A stretch of DNA of 64,000 nt. Source: CAIZWU01 sp942492905. Lineage in GTDB: Bacteria; Verrucomicrobiota; Verrucomicrobiia; Verrucomicrobiales; V1-33. The DNA is taken from assembly GCA_942492905.1 (NCBI GenBank), contig OW818657.1, positions 3,224,001 through 3,288,000 of the forward strand, given 5' to 3'. How positions within the stretch are numbered: position 1 is the stretch's first letter; every line of letters begins with the position of its first letter. This document shows positions 25,450 to 33,741 of this stretch, one piece after another. A model generated the notes under the pieces. The model saw only the letters and a program-made list of their open reading frames with translations, did no database searches and was not told the origin of the DNA. Both the position numbers and the translations under genes were made by a program.

Positions 25450-26490
25450 ATGAAATTACCATCAATCAGGCTGGCGTTGAAAATGGCGCTGCCGTTCCTT
25501 TTTGGGGCGGTGAACGCTCCGGCGGCCCTGCAGTCGGCCCCGATGGGATTTTACTCGGTGGAAATGAAAAAGGGGGACCAGGCGGTCGGGGTTTCGCTGG
25601 TTAATCCTGCTTTGTTCAGTGGCACCATCACGGCGGTCCCGGGAAACCGGGTCGTCACGGCGGCGCTTTCCCTGGATGCGGGAGGTTTGCTGACCGCCGG
25701 GAAGGCGTATTATATTGAAATCGTCTCCGGGCCGGCCGGCCCGGCGGATGCCTTGGTGGGGCATCGTCTGGAGGTGGATGTGACCGCCACGATCGCGGCC
25801 ACCACTCCGAACGGGGAGATCGTGGTGAATCCAGCGTCCAAGCGGTCCACCACGGCCATCTTGGCGGGCTTGGCCGGTTACCAGTTGGAACTGCGCGAGC
25901 ATCTGACCCTGAATCAGGTCTTTCCCAAGCAAAAACTGCATGGCAGCACCAGTTTTTCCGATGCCGATCAGGTGCAGTTTTTCGACGGGAATGGTTTTGA
26001 GATTTGTTATGTCTATGGCCGGGATGGCCAGGCGCAGTGGACCGCGCTCAAGGGATTTGCCAGCCAGGACGGGCGGGTGATTGTGCCGGGGGAAGGATTG
26101 ATCTTCAAACGCAGCAACAAGAGCCCCGGCCCCGTCACGCTGCGCATCAACGGGGTGGCGCGCACCACCACCTTTGTGCAGCCTCTCGTGGCGGGATACA
26201 ATTATGTGTCCAGCGGGTTTCCGGTGGATGGCTCGTTTGCGGACCGGCAGGCCTGGCCGCTCACCTTCCAGAATGGGGACCGGGTCAAGATTTACCAGTC
26301 CGGCGGGTTTGTGACCTACCGGCTCTACAGTCAAGGCACTGCACCGTCCGCCAATCTCTGGGCCACCCTGGGGGACTCGAGCTACACCTCCATGAATGAC
26401 CGTCCGTTGTTCGGCCACCGCAGCGCGGCCTTCCTCCAGCTGAAAACGGCGGCGGCCGGTTACCGCTACGCGCCTCCTTTCCGGCCCTGA
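25450..26490 (+). CDS. Secreted protein resembling the verrucomicrobial TIGR02597 family
   Basis: A 346-residue exported protein with a short signal peptide (ALKMALPFLFGAVNAPAALQ) and an all-beta body. Segments such as SAPMGFYSVEMKKGDQ, AGKAYYIEIVSGP, NPASKRSTTAIL and FASQDGRVIVPGEGLIF fit the TIGR02597 family as I remember it, a family of unknown function described from Verrucomicrobia. No CTERM signal is present. It heads an apparent operon with the two following genes, which begin 35 bp after it. A strong housekeeping promoter places its ATG almost at the transcription start. Confidence 0.7.
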   Translation: MKLPSIRLALKMALPFLFGAVNAPAALQSAPMGFYSVEMKKGDQAVGVSLVNPALFSGTITAVPGNRVVTAALSLDAGGLLTAGKAYYIEIVSGPAGPADALVGHRLEVDVTATIAATTPNGEIVVNPASKRSTTAILAGLAGYQLELREHLTLNQVFPKQKLHGSTSFSDADQVQFFDGNGFEICYVYGRDGQAQWTALKGFASQDGRVIVPGEGLIFKRSNKSPGPVTLRINGVARTTTFVQPLVAGYNYVSSGFPVDGSFADRQAWPLTFQNGDRVKIYQSGGFVTYRLYSQGTAPSANLWATLGDSSYTSMNDRPLFGHRSAAFLQLKTAAAGYRYAPPFRP

Positions 26491-26524
26491 TCTGTTTCCG
26501 TTCCTTCTTTTTTCCCTGACCGTT

Positions 26525-27232
26525 ATGAAAACAACTGCCTTGTTCCGCCCGCTCTCCGGGGCGCTCCTGCTGATGGGAATCCTCGCCGCTCCGGCGTGGG
26601 CCGACCGCACCATCAACTACGGGAGCACCCTCGAAGCGGTCAATATGACCAGCGACGGCGCGCCCCTCGATGACAGCTTCACCTTTGAACTGGGGACCTT
26701 CACCGGAAATTTTCTCCCCACCCTGTCCAACACCTCCGAATGGCTGGCCCATTGGGCGCCGGCCCCCAATTCCAGCACCAGTCCTTATTCCGGGCCGATG
26801 ACGGATTATTCCACTGATCCGGTGCCGTTTGGCGGGCCTTCCAATGCTTTTCAGGGATTTGTGGTTCTCAACACCAACGAGAATGCCTTTGCCCCGGGTT
26901 TGCAGGGTTTTTTCTGGGGATTCGATGAACGGGAAAGTGTCCCGGCGGCCGAATGGGTGCTGCTGTCGAACACCAGCTGGATCATCCCCACCGTCATGCC
27001 CGGCGAGATCGAGATTTCGGATCTGAACTGGCTGACCAGCGATGCCGGCACCTACTCGATCACCGGGAGTGTGAACCCGTTCTTTGATCCCGATGCCCCC
27101 GTCACGGAACAACCGGCGCACCTCGTGTCCTCGCTGGTGGCCATCCCGGAACCGAAGGGCCTGCTGTTTGTTCTGCCGGTGGCGCTGCTGCTCCGCCGCC
27201 GCCGGACTTCCACCTGCCAGACCCTGTCATGA
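26525..27232 (+). CDS. PEP-CTERM secreted protein
   Basis: A 235-residue exported protein: signal peptide (LSGALLLMGILAAPAWA), a beta-rich body (TINYGSTLEAVNMTSDGAPLDDSF...) and a C-terminus reading AIPEPKGLLFVLPVALLLRRRR plus a short tail. This is the PEP-CTERM pattern (Pro-Glu-Pro, membrane span, arginines), different from the VPDGG class elsewhere in the window. Its first 150 residues are paralogous to the next gene, whose ATG overlaps this stop (ATGA). The function is unknown; being in a TIGR02597 operon suggests a cell-surface role. Confidence 0.75.
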   Translation: MKTTALFRPLSGALLLMGILAAPAWADRTINYGSTLEAVNMTSDGAPLDDSFTFELGTFTGNFLPTLSNTSEWLAHWAPAPNSSTSPYSGPMTDYSTDPVPFGGPSNAFQGFVVLNTNENAFAPGLQGFFWGFDERESVPAAEWVLLSNTSWIIPTVMPGEIEISDLNWLTSDAGTYSITGSVNPFFDPDAPVTEQPAHLVSSLVAIPEPKGLLFVLPVALLLRRRRTSTCQTLS

Positions 27233-28194
27233 AACGTTTTTTTCCTTTCCTGGTTCTCTTGCTCTTGATGCTGCCGGCGGTGCCAGTCCGGGCCGGGGCC
27301 ACGATTGCTTTTGGCAGCAGCATTGGAGGCCTCAATCTCACCAGTGCCGGGGTTGAACTCGACGACCGGTTCGCTTTCGAAATCGGCTGTTTCACCCCCG
27401 GTTTTGTCCCGACTGCGGCCAATACGGCCGAATGGATCACGCAGTGGCATGCCTTCCCGGAGGGACTGGTTCCCTATCAAACCGAAGCCCTGGGCGCCCC
27501 CTTTCCAGCGGACCGGCAGCTGAACAGCTTTTCGGGAAGCATCCGGGTCCGGGAAAACCCGGCGCCTTTCACCACCGGAGTCCCGGTCTATTTGTGGGGG
27601 TTTGACCGCCGGACCCTGTCAGGCAAGGGCGAGTGGATCCTGATGACCGCGCCCTCGTGGGTGTGTCCGGACGGGCAGGGGATCAATCCAGCGGTGAGTT
27701 ATGCGGTGACCAATGCCAGCCGCGCCATCCTGGGCCGGATCAATCAGGACGGGATCGAGATGCAGACCTCCGCAGTGGCGCTTTCCGGAACCCCCGAAAG
27801 CCTCCCCGACTGGCAGGCGTGGAATTTTGGAGCCGCCGCCAAGGATGCCGCGCAGGAGCAGGCCGTCTGGGGCAACCTGGCCGATCCTGATCAGGACCGT
27901 CGTTCGAATCTAATTGAATACTTCCTCGGCAGCGACCCCCTCGCACCGGATTCGGCTGATCCCTTGTCGGCCCCCCAACTGGATGCCGGCGGCCTGGTGC
28001 TGCACTACCGCCGCAGCACCCTGGCACGCGATACCGAAGGGGGAGTGGAATGGTCCGCTGATCTGAGGCAGTGGACCCGGGAGGGATTGGAAGAAATGGT
28101 CATCTACGGGGATGCCACCTCGGCCACGGTCGAAGCCCGCCTGGCGTCACCTCCGGCGGGAGCCGCCTTCTTCCGGCTCAAAGCGGTGGAATAA
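27229..28194 (+). CDS. Secreted paralogue of the preceding protein with FFRL-type C-terminal domain
   Basis: A 321-residue exported protein. After the signal peptide (FPFLVLLLLMLPAVPVRAG) the first 190 residues match the preceding gene product in pattern (TIAFGSSIGGLNLTSAGVELDDRFAFEIGCF). Instead of a PEP-CTERM signal it ends with a domain reading RSNLIEYFLGSDPL...VEWSADLRQWTREGL...GAAFFRLKAVE, like the endings of the proteins at 18117 and 43514. The pair thus looks like one secreted module on two different C-terminal carriers. Translationally coupled to the previous gene. Confidence 0.7.
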   Translation: MKRFFPFLVLLLLMLPAVPVRAGATIAFGSSIGGLNLTSAGVELDDRFAFEIGCFTPGFVPTAANTAEWITQWHAFPEGLVPYQTEALGAPFPADRQLNSFSGSIRVRENPAPFTTGVPVYLWGFDRRTLSGKGEWILMTAPSWVCPDGQGINPAVSYAVTNASRAILGRINQDGIEMQTSAVALSGTPESLPDWQAWNFGAAAKDAAQEQAVWGNLADPDQDRRSNLIEYFLGSDPLAPDSADPLSAPQLDAGGLVLHYRRSTLARDTEGGVEWSADLRQWTREGLEEMVIYGDATSATVEARLASPPAGAAFFRLKAVE

Positions 28195-28404
28195 CGGATT
28201 CACGATAGCGTTTCCGGAAGGGTGGTGGTAATTTTTCAGGATCCGGACGCCGGGTCCCCCTGTTCCCTGCTTGCCAATGACTCCTGCAATGACTCCGTCG
28301 CTCACCGCGCCTCCGGGGCCGCACCCCAAACCGTTACCGGTTTGCCTCAAACGCCTCGCCCCGGCAGCGTTTGTCTGACCGCTGCCCTCTGACCGCTGAC
28401 TTCT

Positions 28405-28429
28405 TCCCCCTGCTGCCTTTTCTTTTTTC
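28405..28429 (+). promoter_or_regulatory. Pyrimidine tract before the PrsR start
   Basis: CTGCTGCCTTTTCTTTTTTC directly before the ATG; shares CTGCCTTTTC with the tract before 8726. No Shine-Dalgarno sequence. Confidence 0.4.
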
Positions 28430-29785
28430 ATGAAACCAACTTTGCTGATTGTCGACGATGATGAGGAAATCCGCACCCAGATGAAGTGGGCGTTGATGGA
28501 GGAGTATGCCGTGCTGGTGGCAGAGGACCGGCCCGGGGCGGTCGCGCAGTTCAAATCCGGCGATCCGGCGGTGACCCTGCTGGATCTGGGTTTGCCCCCC
28601 CGGCCGAACGACCCCGAAGAGGGGCTGGCGGCGCTTTCCGAACTCCTCGCGCTGGATTCGGCCGCCAAAATCATCATTGTTTCCGGGCAGGGCGAGAAAG
28701 AGACGGCGCTGCGGGCGGTCGGGGCCGGGGCCTACGATTTTCTGTGCAAACCGGTCAATCCCGACGAACTCCGGATGGTGCTAAGGCGCTGTGTTTACCT
28801 GGCCGGATTGGAAAACGAATACCGTGCGCTGCAGCAGCAACTCCGGCCGAAAGTCTTTGAAAACATGCTGGCCAGCAGTCCGGAGATGCATGCCGTTTTC
28901 GACATGATCCGCAAGGTGGCCGCGTCCAGTGCCCCGGTGCTGGTACTCGGCGAGAGCGGCACCGGCAAGGAGATGGTGGCCCACGCGATCCACCGCCAGA
29001 GCAGCCGCAGGGATAAACCTTTTGTCGCGATCAACTGCAGCGCGATCCCCGAGAACCTGATCGAGAGCGAGCTGTTCGGTCACGAAAAAGGCTCGTTCAC
29101 CGGGGCGGATAAACAACGAAAAGGCCTCATTGAGGGCGCGGCGGATGGCACCCTGTTCCTTGATGAAATCGGCGACCTGCCGGCTTCGGTGCAGGTGAAG
29201 CTGCTGCGTTTCCTCCAGGACAAACGCCTGCAGCGGGTCGGGGGGCGCGAGGATTTCCAGATCGATACCCGGATCGTGGCCGCGACCAATGCCGATTTGA
29301 AACAAAGCATCACCGAAGGCCGCTTCCGGGAAGATCTGTTTTTCCGGCTGGCGGTGGTGGTGCTGAATCTGCCGCCGTTGAGGAATCGCGGGATTGATGT
29401 CACCACCCTCGCGCAGGAATTCCTGATCCGGTTTTCCGCCGAAAATGGCCGGAAGGATCTGGTATTTGCCCCCACCACCCTGAATGCCATCACCCAACAT
29501 CCGTGGCCCGGCAACGTGCGGGAATTGCAGAACCGGGTGCAACGCGCTGTGATCATGGCCGACGGCAAAAAAATCCAGGTGGGGGACATGGAGCTGAACG
29601 AGACTTGCCCCGCCCCGCTCACGATGACCCTCAAGGAAGCCCGGGAAGCCTTGGAGCGGGACATGATAGAACGGGCCTTGAAAACCCACGGCGGAAAAGT
29701 CACCACCGCCGCCAAGGACCTCGGCATCAGCCGCCCGACGTTTTATGAGTTGATGGAGAAGCTGGGAATCTGCAAGGACGGCTGA
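28430..29785 (+). CDS. prsR: PrsR-type sigma-54-dependent response regulator
   Basis: A 451-residue NtrC-class activator. The receiver domain (residues 1-120) has the acidic pair D9/D10 and phospho-acceptor D52 (TLLDLGLPP). The AAA+ domain has Walker A GESGTGKE from about G174, the sigma-54 contact loop GSFTGA at 221-226, and Walker B GTLFLDEIGDLP. A Fis-type helix-turn-helix closes the protein (GGKVTTAAKDLGISRPTFYELMEK). The layout matches PrsR of PEP-CTERM systems. Phosphorylation by PrsK (22470) and action at the four GG-N10-GC promoters here are inferred. The start has a pyrimidine-rich leader and no Shine-Dalgarno. Confidence 0.9.
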   Translation: MKPTLLIVDDDEEIRTQMKWALMEEYAVLVAEDRPGAVAQFKSGDPAVTLLDLGLPPRPNDPEEGLAALSELLALDSAAKIIIVSGQGEKETALRAVGAGAYDFLCKPVNPDELRMVLRRCVYLAGLENEYRALQQQLRPKVFENMLASSPEMHAVFDMIRKVAASSAPVLVLGESGTGKEMVAHAIHRQSSRRDKPFVAINCSAIPENLIESELFGHEKGSFTGADKQRKGLIEGAADGTLFLDEIGDLPASVQVKLLRFLQDKRLQRVGGREDFQIDTRIVAATNADLKQSITEGRFREDLFFRLAVVVLNLPPLRNRGIDVTTLAQEFLIRFSAENGRKDLVFAPTTLNAITQHPWPGNVRELQNRVQRAVIMADGKKIQVGDMELNETCPAPLTMTLKEAREALERDMIERALKTHGGKVTTAAKDLGISRPTFYELMEKLGICKDG

Positions 29786-30060
29786 GTCCGATGGCTCAAA
29801 CGCAAGGCGGGATCTGGCCGGGGGCGGCGAAATGATCGCTACTGGCAGTGCGTCGCCGTCAAAGATGCACGTGGGTCAAAAAAATGCAGCGCCATTTCTG
29901 ATGGCAGGTCGATTGATTTTCTTAATGCCACAGACCTCCAAAGAAACCAATGACACATGCCGCCCTGCTGGACCCATGTCAAAGGAGGGCCGCTTCTCTT
30001 TCTGCCGTTGGTAGCCTGCTTCACTATATGTGGGGGAGCCTAACGAAAGGCTTGGGGGCC

Positions 30061-30082
30061 CCGGATTTCCCTCCGGTTTTTT
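30061..30082 (+). terminator. Possible terminator of prsR
   Basis: CCGGA (30061-30065) and TCCGG (30072-30076) followed by TTTTTT. The stem is short and lies 275 bp after the stop, so this is weak. Confidence 0.3.
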
Positions 30083-30212
30083 AATAATTGCGATGATGGT
30101 GTCTCTTGCGGCCAGTATGCTTGTCTCTGTGGTCCAGGTTGCTGCAGGGCACTGATTGATCAACGGTGGGGACAGACTATACGAGAAGTTCCGATGCCTC
30201 CAGGAACGCAAA

Positions 30213-30238
30213 AGGCAGGGGTTTGGGAACCCCTGCCT
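30213..30238 (-). terminator. Terminator of the VPDGG-CTERM gene at 30281
   Basis: AGGCAGGGGTT and AACCCCTGCCT form a perfect 11-bp stem with a 4-nt loop; on the minus strand TTTTGCG follows. It starts 43 bp after the stop. Confidence 0.8.
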
Positions 30239-30280
30239 GATGAGTCGAGTCAGGTTGCGATTATTGAACCTGCCTGAGTA

Positions 30281-31066
30281 TTACGCTTGTTTACGGCCCC
30301 CAGCCAAGTTTCTGATTCCGCCCATGCCGAGGAGGGACAAACCAAAAAGAGCAATGGTCGCCCCTCCATCAGGAACGTTGTTTGTCGTCCCCTTGCGAAC
30401 GGCAAACTCTTCGAAACTGTTGTCCGAGCTTTTTGGATTCCCCAGTTGTGCGTAGAGGTAGAAATAATCAGCCGCTCCCGCGCCGACAAAAGCGGAGGTG
30501 GGGAAATACATGAGAACATCCCCTTTACCATTTCCAGCATTGAGGGAGCCATCCATTTCCACTGTGTTGCCACTACCAAGGTTATAGCGGGGGGTGGCAC
30601 TTCCAGTCAGGTCTGATGCTCCAGCCGTCGTTTGGGGGATGATGACAGAACTGGTGAAAAGTTGGAGACCATTAAGGGTGAGCAGAGCATTGGGCCCTCC
30701 TCCCTCGCCAATGTCGAGGAGTATTTCGTAGTAGTCTCCGGACAATCCGGTAAATGGATTATTGACGATGGGAATGGCACTGAGTTTGATATCCTTGGTC
30801 CATACGCCAGCTTTCTCGTCGTTGAAGGTGGTGCCACTGGTATTCCAACCCGACTCCACGGGGGAATTCTGAACTCGAAGAAACGGATCAATGGATCCGG
30901 TGCCGGTAGCAGTGGAATTGAAATTCGTCCACATGAAGCCTGCCCCATTGATAATGCCCTTATCGCCTGCGCCATTGGTCAGGTCAACCATGACAGCGTG
31001 GGCGGCTGTAGGAAGGAGCAATGCCCCAATGATTCCTGCGAGAGCGGTTTTCAGTGAATTTTTCAT
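30281..31066 (-). CDS. Secreted protein with VPDGG-CTERM sorting signal
   Basis: A 261-residue exported protein: signal peptide (LKTALAGIIGALLLPTAAHA), a beta-rich body without a domain I recognise (SGDYYEILLDIGEGG, ADYFYLYAQLG, SFEEFAVRKG), and the C-terminal NVPDGGATIALFGLSLLGMG followed by a basic tail. It is a probable substrate of the exosortase at 15725. A sigma-54 promoter lies about 115 bp upstream and a terminator follows, so it is monocistronic. The SFEEFAVR segment resembles those of PEP-CTERM proteins that describe planar or filmy surface layers, but no function can be stated. Confidence 0.82.
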   Translation of the reverse strand: MKNSLKTALAGIIGALLLPTAAHAVMVDLTNGAGDKGIINGAGFMWTNFNSTATGTGSIDPFLRVQNSPVESGWNTSGTTFNDEKAGVWTKDIKLSAIPIVNNPFTGLSGDYYEILLDIGEGGGPNALLTLNGLQLFTSSVIIPQTTAGASDLTGSATPRYNLGSGNTVEMDGSLNAGNGKGDVLMYFPTSAFVGAGAADYFYLYAQLGNPKSSDNSFEEFAVRKGTTNNVPDGGATIALFGLSLLGMGGIRNLAGGRKQA

Positions 31067-31180
31067 AAAGTTGTCTTTTTGGGATCAGGCCGATACTAAA
31101 TAGTAAGTATGGGAAGGGGTGATGGGGAATGTTGTTGCCCCTGATTCTCAAATGACTGAAATGAGGGCAAAATTGATTGT

Positions 31181-31197
31181 AGCAACAGACATGCCAA
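31181..31197 (-). promoter_or_regulatory. Sigma-54 promoter of the VPDGG gene at 30281
   Basis: Minus strand reads TTGGCATGTCTGTTGCT: GG, 10 bp, GC. It is the best consensus match of the four and shares TTGGCATGT with the promoter at 21226. Confidence 0.8.
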
Positions 31198-31313
31198 GAT
31201 TATCGCGCTCTGGATTAAAGGATTATAAGTCGCTTATTTCCATGCAGTTATCAAAATTTATAAAAAAATGATTTCAGAATGCTGTTTAGAAACCCTGAAT
31301 TCCGGTTTCTTTC

Positions 31314-31330
31314 TGTAAAGAAATCCGACG
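31314..31330 (-). promoter_or_regulatory. Candidate PrsR enhancer site
   Basis: TGTAAAGAAATCCGACG as read on the plus strand, centred 127 bp from the -24 GG of the minus-strand promoter. Extended similarity to the 21111 site continues on the 3' side (CCGAC-nTATTTCC). Confidence 0.55.
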
Positions 31331-31711
31331 TTATTTCCAAGCGTGGTGCGAGGCTGGCGAGGGGTTTTGAGTATAACTCACTTACGCTGAACTTATTGCG
31401 GAGGGATACCCTGCGGGGCTGGGTTGTAAAGTTTACAGGAATCCTTTGATGAAGGACCGTCTCCGGGGACATTTTGGAAAGGGATTTGCTTTTCGGTCGA
31501 CGGGCGGCGTCGAAGCAAGAGTGGCGGTTCCGCAGCGACCGCATCAAAAAGCTTATTTTTGAGCATCCCTTGGAGGGCTCAATGCTTCGTTTACGGTAAA
31601 TGCCAAGAATTCTGCGATTATGGGGAAAATAGTTTTAATACCGTTTCCTTGATGTGTCAGCCGCTTGAAAGGAAATTGGACGGGCGAATTGCTTTCAATG
31701 CCTCGAAAAAC

Positions 31712-31739
31712 TTGACCCCGGGCAATCAAACGCTATATT
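31712..31739 (+). promoter_or_regulatory. Sigma-70-type promoter of the barrel gene
   Basis: TTGACC (31712-31717), 16-bp spacer, TATATT (31734-31739); the ATG at 31750 follows after 10 nt. Confidence 0.6.
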
Positions 31740-31749
31740 TTCTGGACTG

Positions 31750-33219
31750 ATGAATCATTCCCCAAGCCTCTGGCCTCGCCCGGCGATGTCCCGCACTCCG
31801 AATTGGACCCCGGCCCGTCCGCTGATCCTCGGTTTGGCGTGGCTCTGCGCCAGCGGCACGGGGAGTTCTACGGCCCAGGAAGGCGATGCGGTGGGGGCAG
31901 CGGAGGGAGCAGCCCCGGCCACGGGAGGCCGGCGCGAATTCGCCAGTCCCGGGTTTGCCCGTGAGGGGTTGCCCTTTGATCATTTACTGGGCGGTTACGA
32001 TGCTGCTCCGGATGCGGGACCAAGCCTGGTGCCCGGGCGATTGAATACCGGTTTCGTCCAGGAGGGGTTCTCGGCCGAATTGGGGAGTTCCGTCACCTAC
32101 AGCACCAATCTTTTTCAGGACCCGGTCAACGAGGAATCAGGAATGTTGAGTACCAGCGATTTCTCCATGCATTATCACCATGGGGGAAACCGCCGGATGG
32201 GGGTTTTCTTTGGGCTGGACTATGATCTGGCTTATTTCCGGTATTTTGACGAGGAATTGAATGAAGGCCGCGAGCCATTCTCCCATAATTTAAGCGGATT
32301 CATTGGAGTCAAAGGGGCTCAGACGACCGTCACCCTGAGCGGATCCTTTTTGCAGGATAATGGCAACGGGCTAGATCAGGCGAGGCAGACCCGGGAGACC
32401 GTCCAGAGCGAAAGCAACGACTACAACCTCAGTCTGGCCGCCAGCCGGACTCTCCGGCGGACTTCTTTGCAGGCGGGATTGGGTTTCCGGCTTCAGGAGT
32501 TTACGGATCAGGAAGAACAAGCGGAGCCCCTGAGTGACCTGACCCAATGGGACGGGAATCTGGGGTGGAGCGTCAGCCCTTTGGGCATGCAGAAGTTCAA
32601 TTTCCAGCCGTCGCTGGCCTTTGGCAACTCCGAGCAGGCCGCCGGGGTGGAGCAGAACTATCTCAATCCTACCTTGGGGGTGTCCTACTCCTACACTCCC
32701 AAGGTTTCCCTTTTTGGGAGCATCGGGGTGGATATCCGCCGCACCACCAGCACCTTGGCGAGTGGGGAGGAAGAGGAGTTTACCGAAACCGCCCCTACAT
32801 TTGAGCTGGGAACCTCCTGGCAAGTGGACCAGACGACATCCATGGGTTTTAGTGTATACCGGCGCACGCTGGCCTCGGCTCTGGAGGGGCAGAGTTCCTC
32901 GGATACCACCGGGATCACCGTATTCGCCAGTAAAGCTTTTCCCCGGGGTTTTGTCACCTCAATTGATTATAGCTTGGAAAATTCCAGTTATACCGACATC
33001 ACGGGCGAGGAAAGTGATCCCGGGGCGCTGGACGGTGAAACCGGAACGCCGGAAAACTACCATCGCTTCAGTTTCAGTATCGGCCGTCAAAAACTGCTGC
33101 GGGGAAGGATGCCGCTGAGCGCCAGTCTTTTTTATCAATATAGCCTGAGCACGGGGTCCGATCCGTTGAACGAATACGAGCAGAGTGTGGTGGGCTTCCG
33201 GATGGGCTTGGGATTCTAA
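31750..33219 (+). CDS. Outer-membrane beta-barrel protein
   Basis: A 489-residue exported protein. A signal-like segment (PLILGLAWLCASGTGSSTAQ) leads to about 90 linker residues, then alternating amphipathic strands from GFSAELGSSVTYSTNLFQD onward. The chain ends VVGFRMGLGF; a terminal phenylalanine on an amphipathic strand is the classical mark of Bam-inserted barrels. Similar barrels accompany exosortase/exopolysaccharide clusters, but I cannot assign a transported substrate. The start at 31750 suits the promoter; the ATG at 31786 would also give a good signal peptide. Confidence 0.78.
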   Translation: MNHSPSLWPRPAMSRTPNWTPARPLILGLAWLCASGTGSSTAQEGDAVGAAEGAAPATGGRREFASPGFAREGLPFDHLLGGYDAAPDAGPSLVPGRLNTGFVQEGFSAELGSSVTYSTNLFQDPVNEESGMLSTSDFSMHYHHGGNRRMGVFFGLDYDLAYFRYFDEELNEGREPFSHNLSGFIGVKGAQTTVTLSGSFLQDNGNGLDQARQTRETVQSESNDYNLSLAASRTLRRTSLQAGLGFRLQEFTDQEEQAEPLSDLTQWDGNLGWSVSPLGMQKFNFQPSLAFGNSEQAAGVEQNYLNPTLGVSYSYTPKVSLFGSIGVDIRRTTSTLASGEEEEFTETAPTFELGTSWQVDQTTSMGFSVYRRTLASALEGQSSSDTTGITVFASKAFPRGFVTSIDYSLENSSYTDITGEESDPGALDGETGTPENYHRFSFSIGRQKLLRGRMPLSASLFYQYSLSTGSDPLNEYEQSVVGFRMGLGF

Positions 33220-33310
33220 AGAGGGCAGGGAGAGCGGGACTGCCACGGATCGCACGGATGATTGATGATGGTGTCGGATGCACCGAAAGAGCGGCGCAGC
33301 ACGGTAAAAC

Positions 33311-33339
33311 GTAGCATGAGTGTATCGCAGACCACTCGT
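33311..33339 (+). repeat. GTAGCATGAG...ACTCGTG dispersed repeat
   Basis: GTAGCATGAGTGTATCGCAG and following bases; one mismatch to the 16735 copy over the shared part. Confidence 0.75.
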
Positions 33340-33481
33340 GAAGCAGCGAATTGGATGGATCACTGCTTTTTGGGTCACGGTTAAATCGGGCGGGTGCTCT
33401 GTGGGGGGCTTACCACCAATTTTCACGATTATTCACGCATGGGGGCTCAGGCGCTCGGGGTGGTGCGTGGGAGCATGATTC

Positions 33482-33640
33482 CGGCCCGCGCCGTAGGTGC
33501 GTAATCTTTATTAGGATGGCGTCACCCGCGGATATTGCGCTCCGTGGGAGCGTGATCTTCGGGAAGATGCCGCCGCTACGGGGGGGCTGGGATACCTCTT
33601 TTGGCCACGGATGCCATAAAGATTCCGCCCCCAGCGGGAC
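33482..33640 (+). repeat. AGCTCCGTAGGAGCG dispersed element, copy 3 (diverged)
   Basis: Module order as in copy 2: TGCGTAATCTTTATTAGG, GCGCTCCGTGGGAGCG, GAAGATGCCGCCGCTACGGG, CATAAAGATTCCGCCCCC. Confidence 0.6.
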
Positions 33641-33741
33641 AGCTCCGGCACCACGCTGGGTGCCAGTCGGGCCGGTGGCCTTAACCGGTCCCGGACCGGT
33701 CTGGCTCCTCCCGATTTGTCAGTGGCCGGTTAGCGTCCTCA

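Larger units (their letters stand above)
29786..30280. other. Convergent gap between prsR and the VPDGG gene
   Basis: Apart from a strong minus-strand terminator (30213-30238) and a small CCGGA/TCCGG hairpin followed by six T (30061-30082) that may end prsR, nothing is seen. Confidence 0.5.
31067..31749. other. Divergent regulatory region
   Basis: Between the divergent VPDGG gene and barrel gene lie the minus-strand sigma-54 promoter (31181-31197), an enhancer-like site (31314-31330), and a housekeeping-type promoter for the barrel gene (31712-31739). A weak GG-N10-GC match on the plus strand is at 31572-31585. A 63-codon open frame here (31559-31750) is not credible as a gene. Confidence 0.6.
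33220..33741. other. Convergent gap with repeats
   Basis: Contains a CACGGAT unit (about 33243-33260), a GTAGCATGAG unit (33311-33339), and a diverged AGCTCCGTAGGAGCG-type element (33482-33640). ACCGGTCCCGGACCGGT text near 33695-33712 may be a terminator stem of the minus-strand gene. No gene seen. Confidence 0.5.

Noticed and set aside
31571..31587. Sigma-54-like GG-N10-GC upstream of the barrel gene
   Set aside because: Spacing is right but the -24 lacks the TGGCA context, and a better housekeeping promoter lies nearer the start.
31559..31750. Plus-strand open frame (63 codons)
   Set aside because: Runs through the promoter of the barrel gene and ends at its start; residues are not protein-like.
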